Shown here piece after piece: positions 43,037 to 53,775 of a stretch of 64,000 bases of DNA. Positions within the stretch are counted from its first letter, which is position 1; the number at the start of each line of letters is the position of its first letter. The DNA comes from Ostrinia nubilalis (taxonomy: Eukaryota; Arthropoda; Insecta; Lepidoptera; Crambidae), in assembly GCF_963855985.1 (NCBI RefSeq), contig NC_087111.1:811001-875000 (forward strand). Reading direction: 5' to 3'. The notes under the pieces are model-generated. The model saw nothing but the letters and a program-made list of their open reading frames with translations. It searched no databases and was not told the origin of the DNA. The position numbers and the translations under genes are program-made.

Positions 43037-44052
43037 GAGTCTGGAACTGGTCGCCGACATTCGTTTCTTCACATGACTGCCCGCCGACACAACATTTCGT
43101 ATATCGCCGCTTCGCCAACAGAACCTTTCACCAGCGTACGATTCGTCGACAGCACAGTTCGTCATTAGATATTTCGCCTACGAACGATTCACTAAGCCGA
43201 TACTTCGTCAATTAGGTAACTAATCATCTTAGAATTATTCAAATAAAGTTAGGTACTTTCGGATTTATGAAATTTAGCATTAGGGAAATACACATAATAA
43301 AACTTTTAATAGTCGATGAAAATAGAAAAAATAAAAGATAATAGGAAAAAACATTATGATTTAATGTAATACAAACTTAAATAAGCAATACTTTTGTAAT
43401 GTAACAAAGTAACAATCGTCAAAATCTATATTAATTAATTAAAATTAATAATTGCTTTCATGCCTAAACCACTGAACCGATTTTGATGAAATTTGGCATA
43501 GAGATAGTTTGAGTCCCGAGAAAGGACATAGGATAGTTTTTATCCCGGTATTTTTGAAACAAGGACGCGCGCGATAAAGTTTTTCTATGACAGACAAAAT
43601 TCCACGCGGGCGAAACCGCGGGCGGAAAGCGTATTTTGGTTCACCATGATTTTTTTAATTAATTATTAAAGATTATGACGATTGTAATATTACAAAAGTA
43701 TTGCTTATTTAAGTTTGTATTACATTAAATCATAATGTTTTTTCCTATTATCTTTTATTTTTTCTATTTTCATCGACTATTAAAAGTTTTATTATGTGTA
43801 TTTCCCTAATGCTAAATTTCATAAATCCGAAAGTACCTAACTTTATTTGAATAATTCTAAGATGATTAGTTACCTAATTGACGAAGTATCGGCTTAGTGA
43901 ATCGTTCGTAGGCGAAATATCTAATGACGAACTGTGCTGTCGACGAATCGTACGCTGGTGAAAGGTTCTGTTGGCGAAGCGGCGATATACGAAATGTTGT
44001 GTCGGCGGGCAGTCATGTGAAGAAACGAATGTCGGCGACCAGTTCCAGACTC
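43037..44052. mobile_element. Long foldback element
   Basis: Arms of about 400 bp (43037-43440 and about 43655-44052) are near-perfect reverse complements, from GAGTCTGGAACTGGTCGCCG at the outer end to TTAATTAATTA at the centre. The outer third of each arm is built of TTCG/CGCCGA-type motifs. A short interspersed repeat (43452-43632) sits in the centre. Confidence 0.9.
43452..43632 (+). repeat. Lepidopteran short interspersed repeat inside foldback
   Basis: CACTGAACCGATTTTGATG to GCGGGCGGAAAGCG, located between the two arms of the foldback element. Confidence 0.75.
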
Positions 44053-45417
44053 ACATAGTATCGAAGTTTGTTACAGTTTACCATATTTTATGTCTAGTAA
44101 TGTAGGTCTAACATTGTAGTCTATAGCCATAGCTGGGCACCGTTAATCAAATAGTTAACTTCGTTAATCGTTAAACCGTTAATAAAAAAATTAACTTCGT
44201 TAAACGTTAAAACGTTACATTTTGCAAGATTTAACGCAAGTTAACGTTAATCGTTAATCCGTTAACACATTATAATAAAACGAAAAAAAAAATGTATGCA
44301 AGGTTCAAATAATTTCGAAAGCTTGTATCGCGCATGGAATTTATTCCTCTTTTCGGCCAGAAAGTTTTGACAGTTCCAACTCCTTGCCAGACAGTTTTTT
44401 TAGGATAGCTGCCAAAGCCACGATGACCCAAACTTCATATAATCCACCAACATTCTAACCTATATTGGGAGCATACGCTGACAAACTTTCAGCTTTTATA
44501 CAGTGTGAGTCACGATAAAGTGCACATAAGAAAATAGGTGAAACTAGACCTATTTTTATCGACAAAAAAGAGGTCAATTTTTTTTTTACATTTTTATAGA
44601 ATTTTTTATAGATTTTTTTCTTCCAATTACTTCTTGTAACGAAAATGTAATAACTTTTAAACTAAGAGGTATATCCTGATAAGATAAAAACAGTAATAAT
44701 GCTAAATAACAGGCGATACTAAAAAACCTTTAACTAGCCTTTGTTCAAACGATCATTGCAAACGTTGTAATAGGGATAGAAACATGCGATTTTTGGTTTT
44801 ACAAAAGTAATACGATAGAGAATAATACAAAGTAATAAAAACCACCTGTTATAGGGGCATTTTTTGGAGAAATTTATCAAATAACCAAAAAACACGAATC
44901 TAAAAACAGATTTTTTTCAAAAAGTATAATTTTTTATTATTTGTTGGCATTTCCTGGGTATTTTATGTATTTTTTTAGTATCGCCTGTTATTTAGCATTA
45001 TTACAGTTTTTATTTTATCAGGAATACCTCTTAGTTTAAACGTTATTACGTTTTCTTTACAAGCAGTAATTGTAAGAAAAAAAAATCTATAAAAATTAAA
45101 AAAAAATCTCAAAAAATTTTTGACCTCTTTTTTGTCGATAACAATAACACCCGTATTCACAAACGATACTTTCCTATGTGAAGCAGCAACGCTATGCGAA
45201 ATGAGACATTTCTCAATGCGTTCCATATGACAAGCCTTTCTATTCATAAACAATACTTAAACGACCCTTGACTATGCAAAATCAGAGTGTTGAATAGTGC
45301 TCTGTGATTGGTTCGCTTATGTTACGCACTTCACTCCGCTAACTGACATTCCTGTCATTCAAACGGTGCAACGGTTTTTATGTGTCGTTAATTTGTGGAT
45401 TTATGAATTAAATAAAT

Positions 45418-46231
45418 ATGGATAAAACTACAACTATCAGGTTAGTATGAATACTTCGATTTTATTGTTTATTTTCATTCAATAATAAAACACTGTCTTG
45501 AGCAGTAATAAAAATAGTGAAAATCATGTGTTTCAATCATTATTTTTCAGATCAAAAAAGCTGCCGTTTTCTTCTTCCGAAAGAGAGCTGCTGATTGTAG
45601 CTATAATTTAAGAGAACGGCCTATTATTGAAGACAAGCATACCTTTTATTATCCTCTCTAAAATATCGAGTTGAATAAGCAGGCCAGGGAAAATTAACAG
45701 TGACTTACAATTCTCAACCATATTTATGTTTCACAAAGGCTCACACATCAACTGCAAACCTGCTGGAATAATTTAAAGACCCAAAGAAAGAAAGAACTTT
45801 CTCAGGAATCAATCAAACGTTCTCAACACCCAATAGTAAGTAATGTTTTTAAAATATTAGTAGGTAGATTTATGAGGAATAACTAAGCAGAGTATACTCA
45901 AAGGAATTAAATTCATAATTTTCTTTTCAGGTATCAAGAAATTAAGATTAGTAGTAGCAAGAATGAAGATTAAGACAGAAACAAGAATCAAACGCACCAC
46001 ATTGAATAATATCAACAAGACCAGGCTTTGCACGAGTTGGGGCTACAAAGAGAAACAAATTTGATAGCAAGAGAAAAGAATTTTTTAGAACATAAAAAAA
46101 AGATTCATGATTTACAAATACATAAAATTAAATTGGGGGAGGAAAACCTTGGGGGAGGCCTTTGTCCAGCAGTGGACGTCATTTGGCTGAAAAGAAGAAG
46201 AAGAAGAAAATTAAATTAGCCATTGAAGATT
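45418..46231 (+). pseudogene. Harbinger accessory Myb/SANT-like protein, decayed
   Basis: First exon 45418-45440 (MDKTTTI), intron, then RSKKLPFSSSERELLIVAII and an early stop at 45608; later fragments continue in other frames. Near the end a charged helical part (LGLQRETNLIAREKNFLEHK at 46031 on) runs to KIKL, where a 72-bp RTE tail splits it from AIED and its stop. Layout fits the DNA-binding companion protein of Harbinger elements. The transposase itself is not seen. Confidence 0.55.
46135..46206 (+). mobile_element. 72-bp RTE 3' tail inside the Harbinger relic
   Basis: GGGGGAGG..CCTTGGGGGAGGCC to GGCTGAAAAG and (AAG)n, bounded by the 11-bp duplication AAAATTAAATT (46124-46134, 46207-46217). 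Confidence 0.88.
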
Positions 46232-46919
46232 GATGAAAATAAAACTTCATAAATTTTTTTGTTTTATTTGCCCCTAGCAACTGATACATATGTAGGTATA
46301 TAGGTGGCACTGGAACGCCTCTCGCAGTTAATTTCCTCAGGTCTTCTTTTATCAGTGGTAAAAGTATGAAAAGTACCCCATCTTTGGAAAACCTAAAGTA
46401 AATTCGTCTGAATTGTAATAATCAAAGGGATTTTGGGAATCCCGTATCACTTTTCTGGTACTTATTCTACTTTGCTCATTGATAAAATTATCAAATTACT
46501 CTTCACTACTGTAATCCATTGTAAGATGATATTAATCGAATACAACCATAAATAAAGCAAACAAACCTCAAAAACGAGAATAACCTAAAAATTTTGACGT
46601 AAAGAGACACTATGCGTTTCGTAATACAGCTCCCTGTCTACCTTAGCTTTGCGTTCATTCTAAGGGACGCATAGTGCTTGTCACCACTGAAGTATCGTCT
46701 ATGAATAGGTTTTTGGGACCCTGTGCGTCCACGCGCACTATGAGGCCCCAAAGTAATGTTTGTGAATACGGGTGTAAGTCTAGTTTCACCTATTTTCATA
46801 TGTAAACTTTATCGTGACTCACACTGTATAATGACGTTGGTCTGGCGTTCACCAGCTCTTAGTCTATTCTATAGTATCTTAATCTCAGAGCCTTGGTTCA
46901 ATTACAATACAATTTAGCA

Positions 46920-47150
46920 TCAATGTGCTCGAAAAGACAAATCCAACAAACCCAAACTCGATAAGTTTCCACCGTTTCGTTTAGGAATTCCTATGGCCAC
47001 CTCCTGACTCCATCATCAGGACCCTGGACATCATCATAGTACTAAAGTGCTCGAAAAGACAAATCAAACGAACCCTAATTCGATGCGATTCCGCCGTTTC
47101 ATTTAGGAGTTCCTATGGCCGCCTCCTGACTCCATCATTAGACCAGCTCA
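46920..47150. repeat. Two-unit tandem repeat (about 120 bp)
   Basis: GTGCTCGAAAAGACAAATC, TTCCTATGGCC and CCTCCTGACTCCATCAT occur twice in a row. Part of a common lepidopteran repeat, here within the hAT-like element. Confidence 0.7.
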
Positions 47151-47299
47151 ATGGTACCACAACATTGCATTTTCATCGTACTTACATAAGTATACCAAAT
47201 TGCGGCTCAATCGGTTGAGAACTGGTTTAAATTCAGTTGCAAGATTTGTCCTACACATACTAACAAGTGAAGTCAATAATAAGCTTGTAAATAAATAAA

Positions 47300-47940
47300 A
47301 ACCGGCCAAGTGCGTGTCGGACTCACGCACAAAGGGTTCCGTAGCATTGATTTATGTTTTTTTTTTTTAATTTAAGTTATTTGTATGAAAGATTACGCGG
47401 TAATAAGCGGTTTACGATTTACGAGGTATTAAAAAAAAACTACTTACTAGATCTCGTTCAAAACAATTTTCGTTGGTAGTTTTTATAGTAATGTACATCA
47501 TATGTTTTTTTTAGATTTTTCATTTTCTTATTTCAGAAGTTAGAGGGGGGGGGGGGGACCAACTTTTTTCCACTTTGGAAGCGTCTGTCACGCAAACTAT
47601 TCGGTTTAGAAAAAAAGTATTTTAGAAACCTCGATATCATTTTTGAAGACCTATCCATAGACACCCCACACGTATGTGTTTGACGAAAAAAAAATTTTTG
47701 AGTTTCAGTTCTAAGTATGGGGAGCCCCCAATATTTATTATTATTATTTAATTTTTGCATCAAAATATTAATGCGGTTCACAGAATACATCTACCTACCA
47801 AGTTTCAACAATATAGCTCTTATAGTTTCGGAAAAAAATGGCTGTGACATACGGACGGACAGACGGACGGACAGACAGACAGACATGACGAATCTATAAG
47901 GGTTCCGTTTTTTGCCATTTGGCTACGGAACCCTAAAAAA
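47300..47940 (+). repeat. Lepidopteran repeat with GGTTCCGT ends
   Basis: Opens ACCGGCCAAGTGCGTGTCGG and AAGGGTTCCGTAGCA; closes GGGTTCCGTTTTTTGCC and GGCTACGGAACCCTAAAAA. Contains G12 near 47546 and a (GGAC/AGAC)n run near 47855-47885. Confidence 0.7.
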
Positions 47941-48243
47941 TAGCATTTTTATATCGTTTCTTTCTGGTTACAAAAACTGTTGTTTTGGGTTCTGGAAGTT
48001 CTGGAAGCCCAAACGTACTTGTCAGAACGCGTTTTTCTAGTGTTTTCCAGCGTGAAGGCTGTATCTTTTTGGTAATAGTAGGTACTGGATTAACGATTAA
48101 CGGACTTAGGATAATTTAACGGAAGTTAACGAGTCCGTTAACATTTTTTAAAGTTAACTTAAAAGTTAATCCGTTAATAGAAATGTTAACTTCGTTAATT
48201 AACGATTAACGGATTAACGAGTTAATGCCCAGCTATGTCTATA

Positions 48244-48388
48244 GCCCGTATTCACAAACATTACTATGAGGTATCACAGTGCGCGTGGACGCACAGGGTG
48301 ACACATGAATTAATCATAGAGCTTTATTCAACGCTGTGCGTTCAATTTGCTGCTTCATTTAAGCAAGCATCGTTTGTGAATAAGGGCG
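48244..48388. mobile_element. Harbinger-type MITE, copy 3
   Basis: GCCCGTATTCACAAACATTA to ATCGTTTGTGAATAAGGGCG. The hAT-like element is inserted at its very edge, the duplication TCTATAGC overlapping its first bases. Confidence 0.78.
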
Positions 48389-48704
48389 TGAGCCTACATG
48401 CCCAGTGGCTTACCTACTCCACTAAATAAAACTCCCAAGTTTAAAAAACTATCTTCATTTCAGCCCCAATGTTACTGCTATATTTACCCGACTATGCGGA
48501 ATGAAAAAAGTGACAAACACGTCTTGCTCGCCGTGACAAATGGCCTAGGTGACTGGAGTCGATCAACTGTCCATCGCCGAGACTGATTCCTCTGCTGAAA
48601 CTAGGATGAACCTATAGGGAATTGATTGATATTGTCGGCGATTCTTAGTTTTCCCTAGATGTATTAAGTTGTTCTCCAGCTTACAACACATTTAACTTAT
48701 GCGC

Positions 48705-48855
48705 AGCGTGAGACGTCCACCCACAAGGTGGACCGACGACATCGCAAAGGTAGCAGGAAGGCGCTGGACGCAGGCCGCTACCAACCGGGCAACATGGAAA
48801 GCATTGGAGGAGGCCTATCTTCAGCAGTGGACGTCCTATGACTGAGATGATGATG
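48705..48855 (+). mobile_element. RTE 3' tail
   Basis: CGTGAGACGTCCACCCACAA, AGGTAGCAGGAAGGCGCTGG to CAGCAGTGGACGTCCTATGA and (ATG)n. Confidence 0.85.
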
Positions 48856-48927
48856 ATGAATTTATAACTAACTGCACCAACAGCCAACATGCATTTTAAC
48901 TTTCTGGCTTAAATTATTATACAATTC

Positions 48928-49045
48928 CCGATAAAAAGAGTCCCGGGAAAGATAGTTCCCGGTTTTTGAAACAGGGACGCGCGCGATAAAGTTTTTCTGT
49001 GACGCAAAATTCTACGCGGGCGAAGCCACGGGCGGAAAGCTAGTA
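48928..49045 (+). repeat. Lepidopteran short interspersed repeat, 3' half
   Basis: GAGTCCCGGGAAAGATAG to GGGCGGAAAGCTAGTA. Confidence 0.7.
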
Positions 49046-49403
49046 TGATATTATATTCCATCCCCGTCAACCCCAGTGGTATGAGCCTATTGTGCTGAAT
49101 TCACTCCTTGCGAGGATATTTTGACTTACTTGTAGGCGTTAATATTAACCCCTTTTACTACCACTACAAAAAAACCATCTGTCAAATTTGACAAATCGAA
49201 TAAAACAATCACTTATTTCAGAAGTAGACGTCTTTTATGTGAGTACCTCATCTTCAACTAAAATGCAAAGATATTATTTCCTTGATGCTGAAAGCAAAAT
49301 GCTTACCAAAGAAATATTGGCAAAGGTCTGTTCTTACGAAATAAAATACATTTCCATATACAAAATATGGGGGATATTGAATGAGAGCCGTAGGCGTAGT
49401 GTA

Positions 49404-50475
49404 GGGGAGAGGGGGGCAGCTTTGAACAATTTTCATACTTTATTAAATATCTTCCAAATTTGAACGATTTCATTAATTTTTTCTTCCTAGATAGAGGTCA
49501 TGGTTATCACACAACAAAATAATGATGTTCTTCTTAATCATTTATGAACGCTTATTAAGATATTTAGATTTTTGCACAGACCCGTAAACGTTCAAAACTG
49601 CCCCGTAGTCGGGGCAGCCTTGAACACGCCTGGGGCAGTTTTGAATTAGTATTTTTTTCAATGAAATAAAACTGAATATTTATGAATGTGTATTTTTAAA
49701 ATAATTAATAAACAAAATTTTAAACGATCAGTGTCATTTGGGATCAATTTAACATGTTTATTTTATTTTACATCACTCTGTACAAAGTAACTCAAAACTT
49801 AGGGATATTATTTTAAAAAAAAGTAAATATAAGATATATCAATTAACTAAATACTAATAAACTTTCTGTTTAATGACACATCAAAGACAAAACTGCATAA
49901 TTTAAAAAATATCAATCAACTACTAAAACTAGCTTTTGCCCGGACTTCACCCACCTTGAAATTTTATCTGTCACAGTAAAGCAATCTGCTTATTTTTCAT
50001 GTAAAATCCTTCTACGAAGTATTAGAAAACTTAAGGTTTCATAATACCACTTAAAAAAGAAAATTGATGAAGTTCAAAGGTGCCCCAACCATTTCGTTCA
50101 AAGCTGCCCCATGGGTATATTTCCAGAAAAAAACATAAATTTAATAACGGAACATACTTTTATATCGCAATTTCTTATCAAATCTTCTTTGAAACTATTC
50201 AAACTTCCATATAGTAAACAAACCACTCACTATTTTATAAAACTACGTCCACAAAATCCTTAGAACCAAAATAAAAAAGTGCGAAATTGGCAGTCAAAAA
50301 CAAAGAACCACTTTTGCCGGTTAACCTACAGTTAGATATTAAAAATGAGATGTGACGGCTATGCGCATCAGTGCTGGCAATATAAATTATGATTTATACC
50401 GTTGTAGCCTAAACCAGTGATTTTTAAATTCATTTGTTCTAAGCTGCCCCTGTCCAAAGCTGCCCCCCTCTCCCC
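49404..50475. mobile_element. G-rich TIR element with internal GGGGCAG motif repeats
   Basis: Ends GGGGAGAGGGGGGCAGCTTT and its complement, flanked by TA. Inside, the motif GGGGCAG-(C/T)-TTTGAAC or its complement recurs about seven times, including a hairpin at 49592-49625. No protein frame seen. Confidence 0.8.
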
Positions 50476-50842
50476 TATACTCTCCGCGATTGATGGACAC
50501 AGCGGGGACAGAATGACTGTCCTTGTTCATACATATTCTAATACTTCTTACATCACTATCACCAGAAAAAATGCGTTAAATAAACAAATCAATAACAAAG
50601 TATGACTTGGTTATCATCTCTTAGCCAGTGCTCCAATGTCTGGCAAGTTCTTCCAACAGTGCGTTCTAAATCTTACTACTACCAGGCCTGTTCATCTCCG
50701 CGAGTTTACATCGAAAACAAAACACGCACGATGGCCCCCACCTACAGGATACTATTCGACAAGGCCTCACATACGAGCGAACATTGACTCATGCACGCGT
50801 ATTCTTGTGTATGATGCGTATGATGGAAGAAAATAAAGAAAA

Positions 50843-50933
50843 TGGTGTACTAAATACTGTGCAGTATTTAACTGCCTAAATAATAATAAAAACACAGAAT
50901 GTACTTTTTTAAGTTGCCTCAAGACACTGAGAG
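50843..50933 (+). pseudogene. THAP zinc-finger first exon, frameshifted
   Basis: Reads KYCAVFNCLNNNKNTECT then, after a one-base shift in the T-run at 50905-50910, FFKLPQDTER with a GTAAAT donor. The C-x4-C spacing and the (F)FKLPxDxxR end match the start of a THAP domain as found in P-like transposases and host THAP proteins. No downstream exon recognised. Confidence 0.5.
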
Positions 50934-52029
50934 GTAAATAAGTACCTAGTTAATATTATTCATAATAATTCATGCTAAATCATGTATTTCCTCCGCCATT
51001 TTCCGCAGTTTGGCACCTCACGTCACATCATTTTACCGAAGTCAGCCCTATAGCTTCGGCGCAGTGCCGATCACTGACGTTTGTCAACAAAATGGTGCTT
51101 GACTCTTGAGACAGGCTAAATTACACCATATTGTTAATGACATTGAGCATACATTTTTTTAAATACCTCCGCGAAGTAAAACTTCTGTACGTAGTACTTA
51201 TTATTATTCTATGCTAGTACTTCTTTGCCTGGCCCATTCCCATTTTATTTGGGGTCGGCCCTCCGAGTCATGCGTCTCCAGGCGGCTCGGTCCTGGGTTG
51301 TCTTACTGTTAACTTGGGCTTCTAGGGTTAATTCTGTTGATTGGACATCCATGTAATTTGGGGTCTTCTTCGTCCGCGGGGCTTAGTTTGGTTCTAAAAT
51401 TGATAGTTAGCGTTCTAAATCTTACTGTCATGTTAAATTTTTTAGCTCCTAGAGTCACTCACTCACTTCTACCAGTGACAGTAAGATTCCATGATAACAT
51501 ATTGTAAGTAAGTATTTACATTTTAGATTAGTGTAGACTGTGTGGAGTGTGAGCCAAATCTTATTTTAACTCTACGATGACTTGATAATGTGAGATTATG
51601 AGATGATGATATATTATATCCACTAAGATTTTGGATAGAATACACCAGATTTTTTGGCAAACTTGTTTTGTGCTTCCATACCATTTATCCGATTGAGTCA
51701 TATCAGACAAATCCAACACTAGTGCTATGACATAAATAATCTAGAAGAAAAAGCAAGGCTTATTAATGGTCCTTCTACACGTTCTTACTTTACGTCAGTA
51801 TGATGGAGCATAATGTAAAAATATACAGACAGACATGTTACGGGAAACAAGTGAACACGTTAGGGGAAGGCTGAAATAATGTTATGATGACCTTATTCTC
51901 TGTACATGATTATTAATATCAAACAAGGAGACTATCAACAGAATATCGCGTGCTAGATGGGAGTCTTAAAGGCCACCTTCTATCAACGGGAACGCGTGGT
52001 GAGTAACTTGCTTCTGAATGTACTACTGT
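50934..52029. other. No clear gene
   Basis: A retroelement-like block at about 51225-51385 (TTTGGGGTCGGCCCTCCGAG, GTCTTCTTCGTCCGCGGGGC) resembles a common lepidopteran LINE antisense end. The remainder is AT-rich and unassigned. Confidence 0.45.
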
Positions 52030-52150
52030 AACTTCCTACTTTTTTATATTTTTAAACCGGCAGACAGTGGTAACTGAGTTTGTTGCGGCGCTTCTTCTCA
52101 GCACTTGCCAAATGTTTGTCTCGAAGCGCTGGTAGAGCAAAAAAAGTAAG
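52030..52150 (+). repeat. Dispersed LINE 3'-end-like repeat, copy 1
   Basis: CAGTGGTAACTGAGTTTGTTG, GCGCTTCTTCTCAGCACTTG, CGAAGCGCTGGTAG; second copy at 53660-53775, partial at 57285-57320. Confidence 0.6.
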
Positions 52151-52199
52151 TACTAATTTAATTAGTACTTATTGATTATTGAATTACGAGTATATGAAT

Positions 52200-52265
52200 T
52201 GAAATTAGCATCTTGAGATGTCGTGGGTTCGACTCCCACCTTAGGAGGCAGTTCGAATTTTTCAA
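52200..52265 (+). mobile_element. tRNA-derived SINE fragment (family A)
   Basis: GATGTCGTGGGTTCGACTCCCACCTTAGG-like block split as TGTCGTGGGTTCGACTCCC then ACCTTAGGAGGC; matches 5960-6060. Confidence 0.6.
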
Positions 52266-52547
52266 GTAAAATAAAAATTTAGATCGAGAGGCGACTCTTA
52301 ACGCCCGATTTTTTTTAATAAATAGCGGCAACAATCAGTAATGACAGTGTGTTTAGAATGAAGGAATCAAATCGTTTTTTAAGCAAGTAGACTTCCAAAG
52401 AGCACAGTATTTTAGGACGACAGTTACTTATGGTGCGACAAGGCTATTAAAGAGTAGGGATATTCAAAATGTCACTACCGAAGAAACGAATGAGAATAAA
52501 TGATGTCATAATTACCTACCAATAGTGTTTGGATGCCTTATCTATAT

Positions 52548-52770
52548 CTACTAATATTATAAATGCGAAAGTAACTCTGTCTGTCTGTCTTACTTTCACG
52601 CCTAAACCACTGAAGCTATTTTGATAAAATTTGGCACAGAGATAGTTTGAGTCCCGGGAAAGGACATAAGATAGGTTTTATCCCGGTTTTTGAAACAGGG
52701 ACGCGCGCGATAATGTTTTTCTGTGACAGACAAAATACCACGCGGGCGAAGCCGCGGAAGGAAAGCTAGT
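52548..52770 (+). repeat. Lepidopteran short interspersed repeat, best copy
   Basis: TACTAATATTATAAATGCGA, (CTGT)n, GAGATAGTTTGAGTCCCGGG to CGCGGAAGGAAAGCTAGTTA. Confidence 0.78.
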
Positions 52771-52968
52771 TATTCAATAAATGAACAACCTTAACATTTT
52801 CCATAGTAACACGTAGTCATGTTCGTAGCAAATAGGCAATTAAGCAGTGCCTACTTCGCAAACGGTATTTAATTGATGACTATTAGTGATTTGGCATTAG
52901 TGCCGACTAATACTAAAGGAATAAAACTGTTGCTTTGCCTAATGTAATACATGCTTCCCTTGGCCCAT

Positions 52969-53015
52969 TCATCATCATTTCAGCCATAGGACGTCCACTG
53001 CTGAACATAGACCTC
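52969..53015 (-). mobile_element. RTE 3' tail, very short
   Basis: TCATCATTTCAGCCATAGGA and CACTGCTGAACATAGACC. Confidence 0.7.
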
Positions 53016-53097
53016 GTATTATACAAAGCGCCACCTCTGCAGCTCTGTCACTATCTCTAGCTCCCAGGTGGAATTATTTATTAGCCTTAGATTATAA

Positions 53098-53321
53098 CGC
53101 TCGTGTTCACAAACATTACTATGAGGTCTCACAGTGCACGTGGGCGTGACAGGGTGACACACGAACCAATCACAGAGCTTTATTCAACGCTGTGCGTTCG
53201 ATTTGGTGCTTCCGATTGAGTCCCAGACGGCATTAATTAATGTCATAACAATTGATTATCTATTGTGTCTAGATTCGCGGAGCTTGAAGGATTAAGTAAG
53301 TATCGTTTGTCAATACAGGTG
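53098..53321. mobile_element. Harbinger-type MITE, copy 4, with internal insert
   Basis: CGCTCGTGTTCACAAACATT to TATCGTTTGTCAATACAGGTG, TAA on both sides (53095-53097, 53322-53324). About 70 bp of unrelated sequence interrupts it after 53218. Confidence 0.78.
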
Positions 53322-53659
53322 TAAGACAGTTCTAATAGAAACGCTAGATACTAAGCAACAAGTTCAAATCAAGTGAGAACCGAACAAAAGAAATCCAAAC
53401 CGGTCAAAAAGCGCTAACAAGATCCTTTGGAGCTAGTGCGATAAATCACTGTGACATATCCGGAACAGATACCAGTAACTACCCTCTGATGCAGCCCTAT
53501 CACTCGTCCGCAAACTTGCTAACAAGAAAATGTTTGGTGTTACATGAGAGGAAGCGATTTTCAATAATTAAAGTTGATGATCATATAAAAGATAAAAATG
53601 TTTGGAATGTTTAACTACCTAGCTCGCATCAATACTTATGACTATAGTTTGTATATTTT

Positions 53660-53775
53660 AAAGACTGTAAACCCTTGAAAAGGAGGCTGACAATAGTAAC
53701 TGAGTTTCTTGCGCTGCTTCTTCTCAGCAATGGCCCATTTATTGTCCCGAAGCAGTGGTAGGGTTAATAATGGGA
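53660..53775 (+). repeat. Dispersed LINE 3'-end-like repeat, copy 2
   Basis: GTAACTGAGTTTCTTGCGC, TTCTTCTCAGCAATGGCCC, GAAGCAGTGGTAGGG. Confidence 0.6.

Larger units (their letters stand above)
45148..46774. mobile_element. Harbinger-type element with Myb/SANT-like relic
   Basis: Ends CACCCGTATTCACAAACGAT and AATGTTTGTGAATACGGGTG with TAA on both sides (45145-45147, 46775-46777). Same ends as the short MITEs at 2597, 6290, 48244 and 53098. Confidence 0.87.
44499..46828. mobile_element. TA-flanked foldback element nested in the hAT-like element
   Basis: Ends TACAGTGTGAGTCACGATAA and its complement, flanked by TA. Arms pair over about 240 bp once the inserted element at 45148-46774 is set aside (for example ACAAAAAAGAGGTC with GACCTCTTTTTTGT). 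Confidence 0.87.
44128..48237. mobile_element. hAT-like element carrying nested insertions
   Basis: 12-bp perfect ends CATAGCTGGGCA and TGCCCAGCTATG with the 8-bp duplication TCTATAGC (44120-44127, 48238-48245), the hAT pattern. Just inside each end is an array of GTTAAC/GTTAATCGTTAA motifs (44140-44270, 48085-48225). No transposase found. Interior holds nested insertions. Confidence 0.88.

Noticed and set aside
46920..47150. Possible CRISPR-like or satellite array
   Set aside because: Only two units of a known-type lepidopteran repeat, no regular spacers. No CRISPR is expected in an animal genome.
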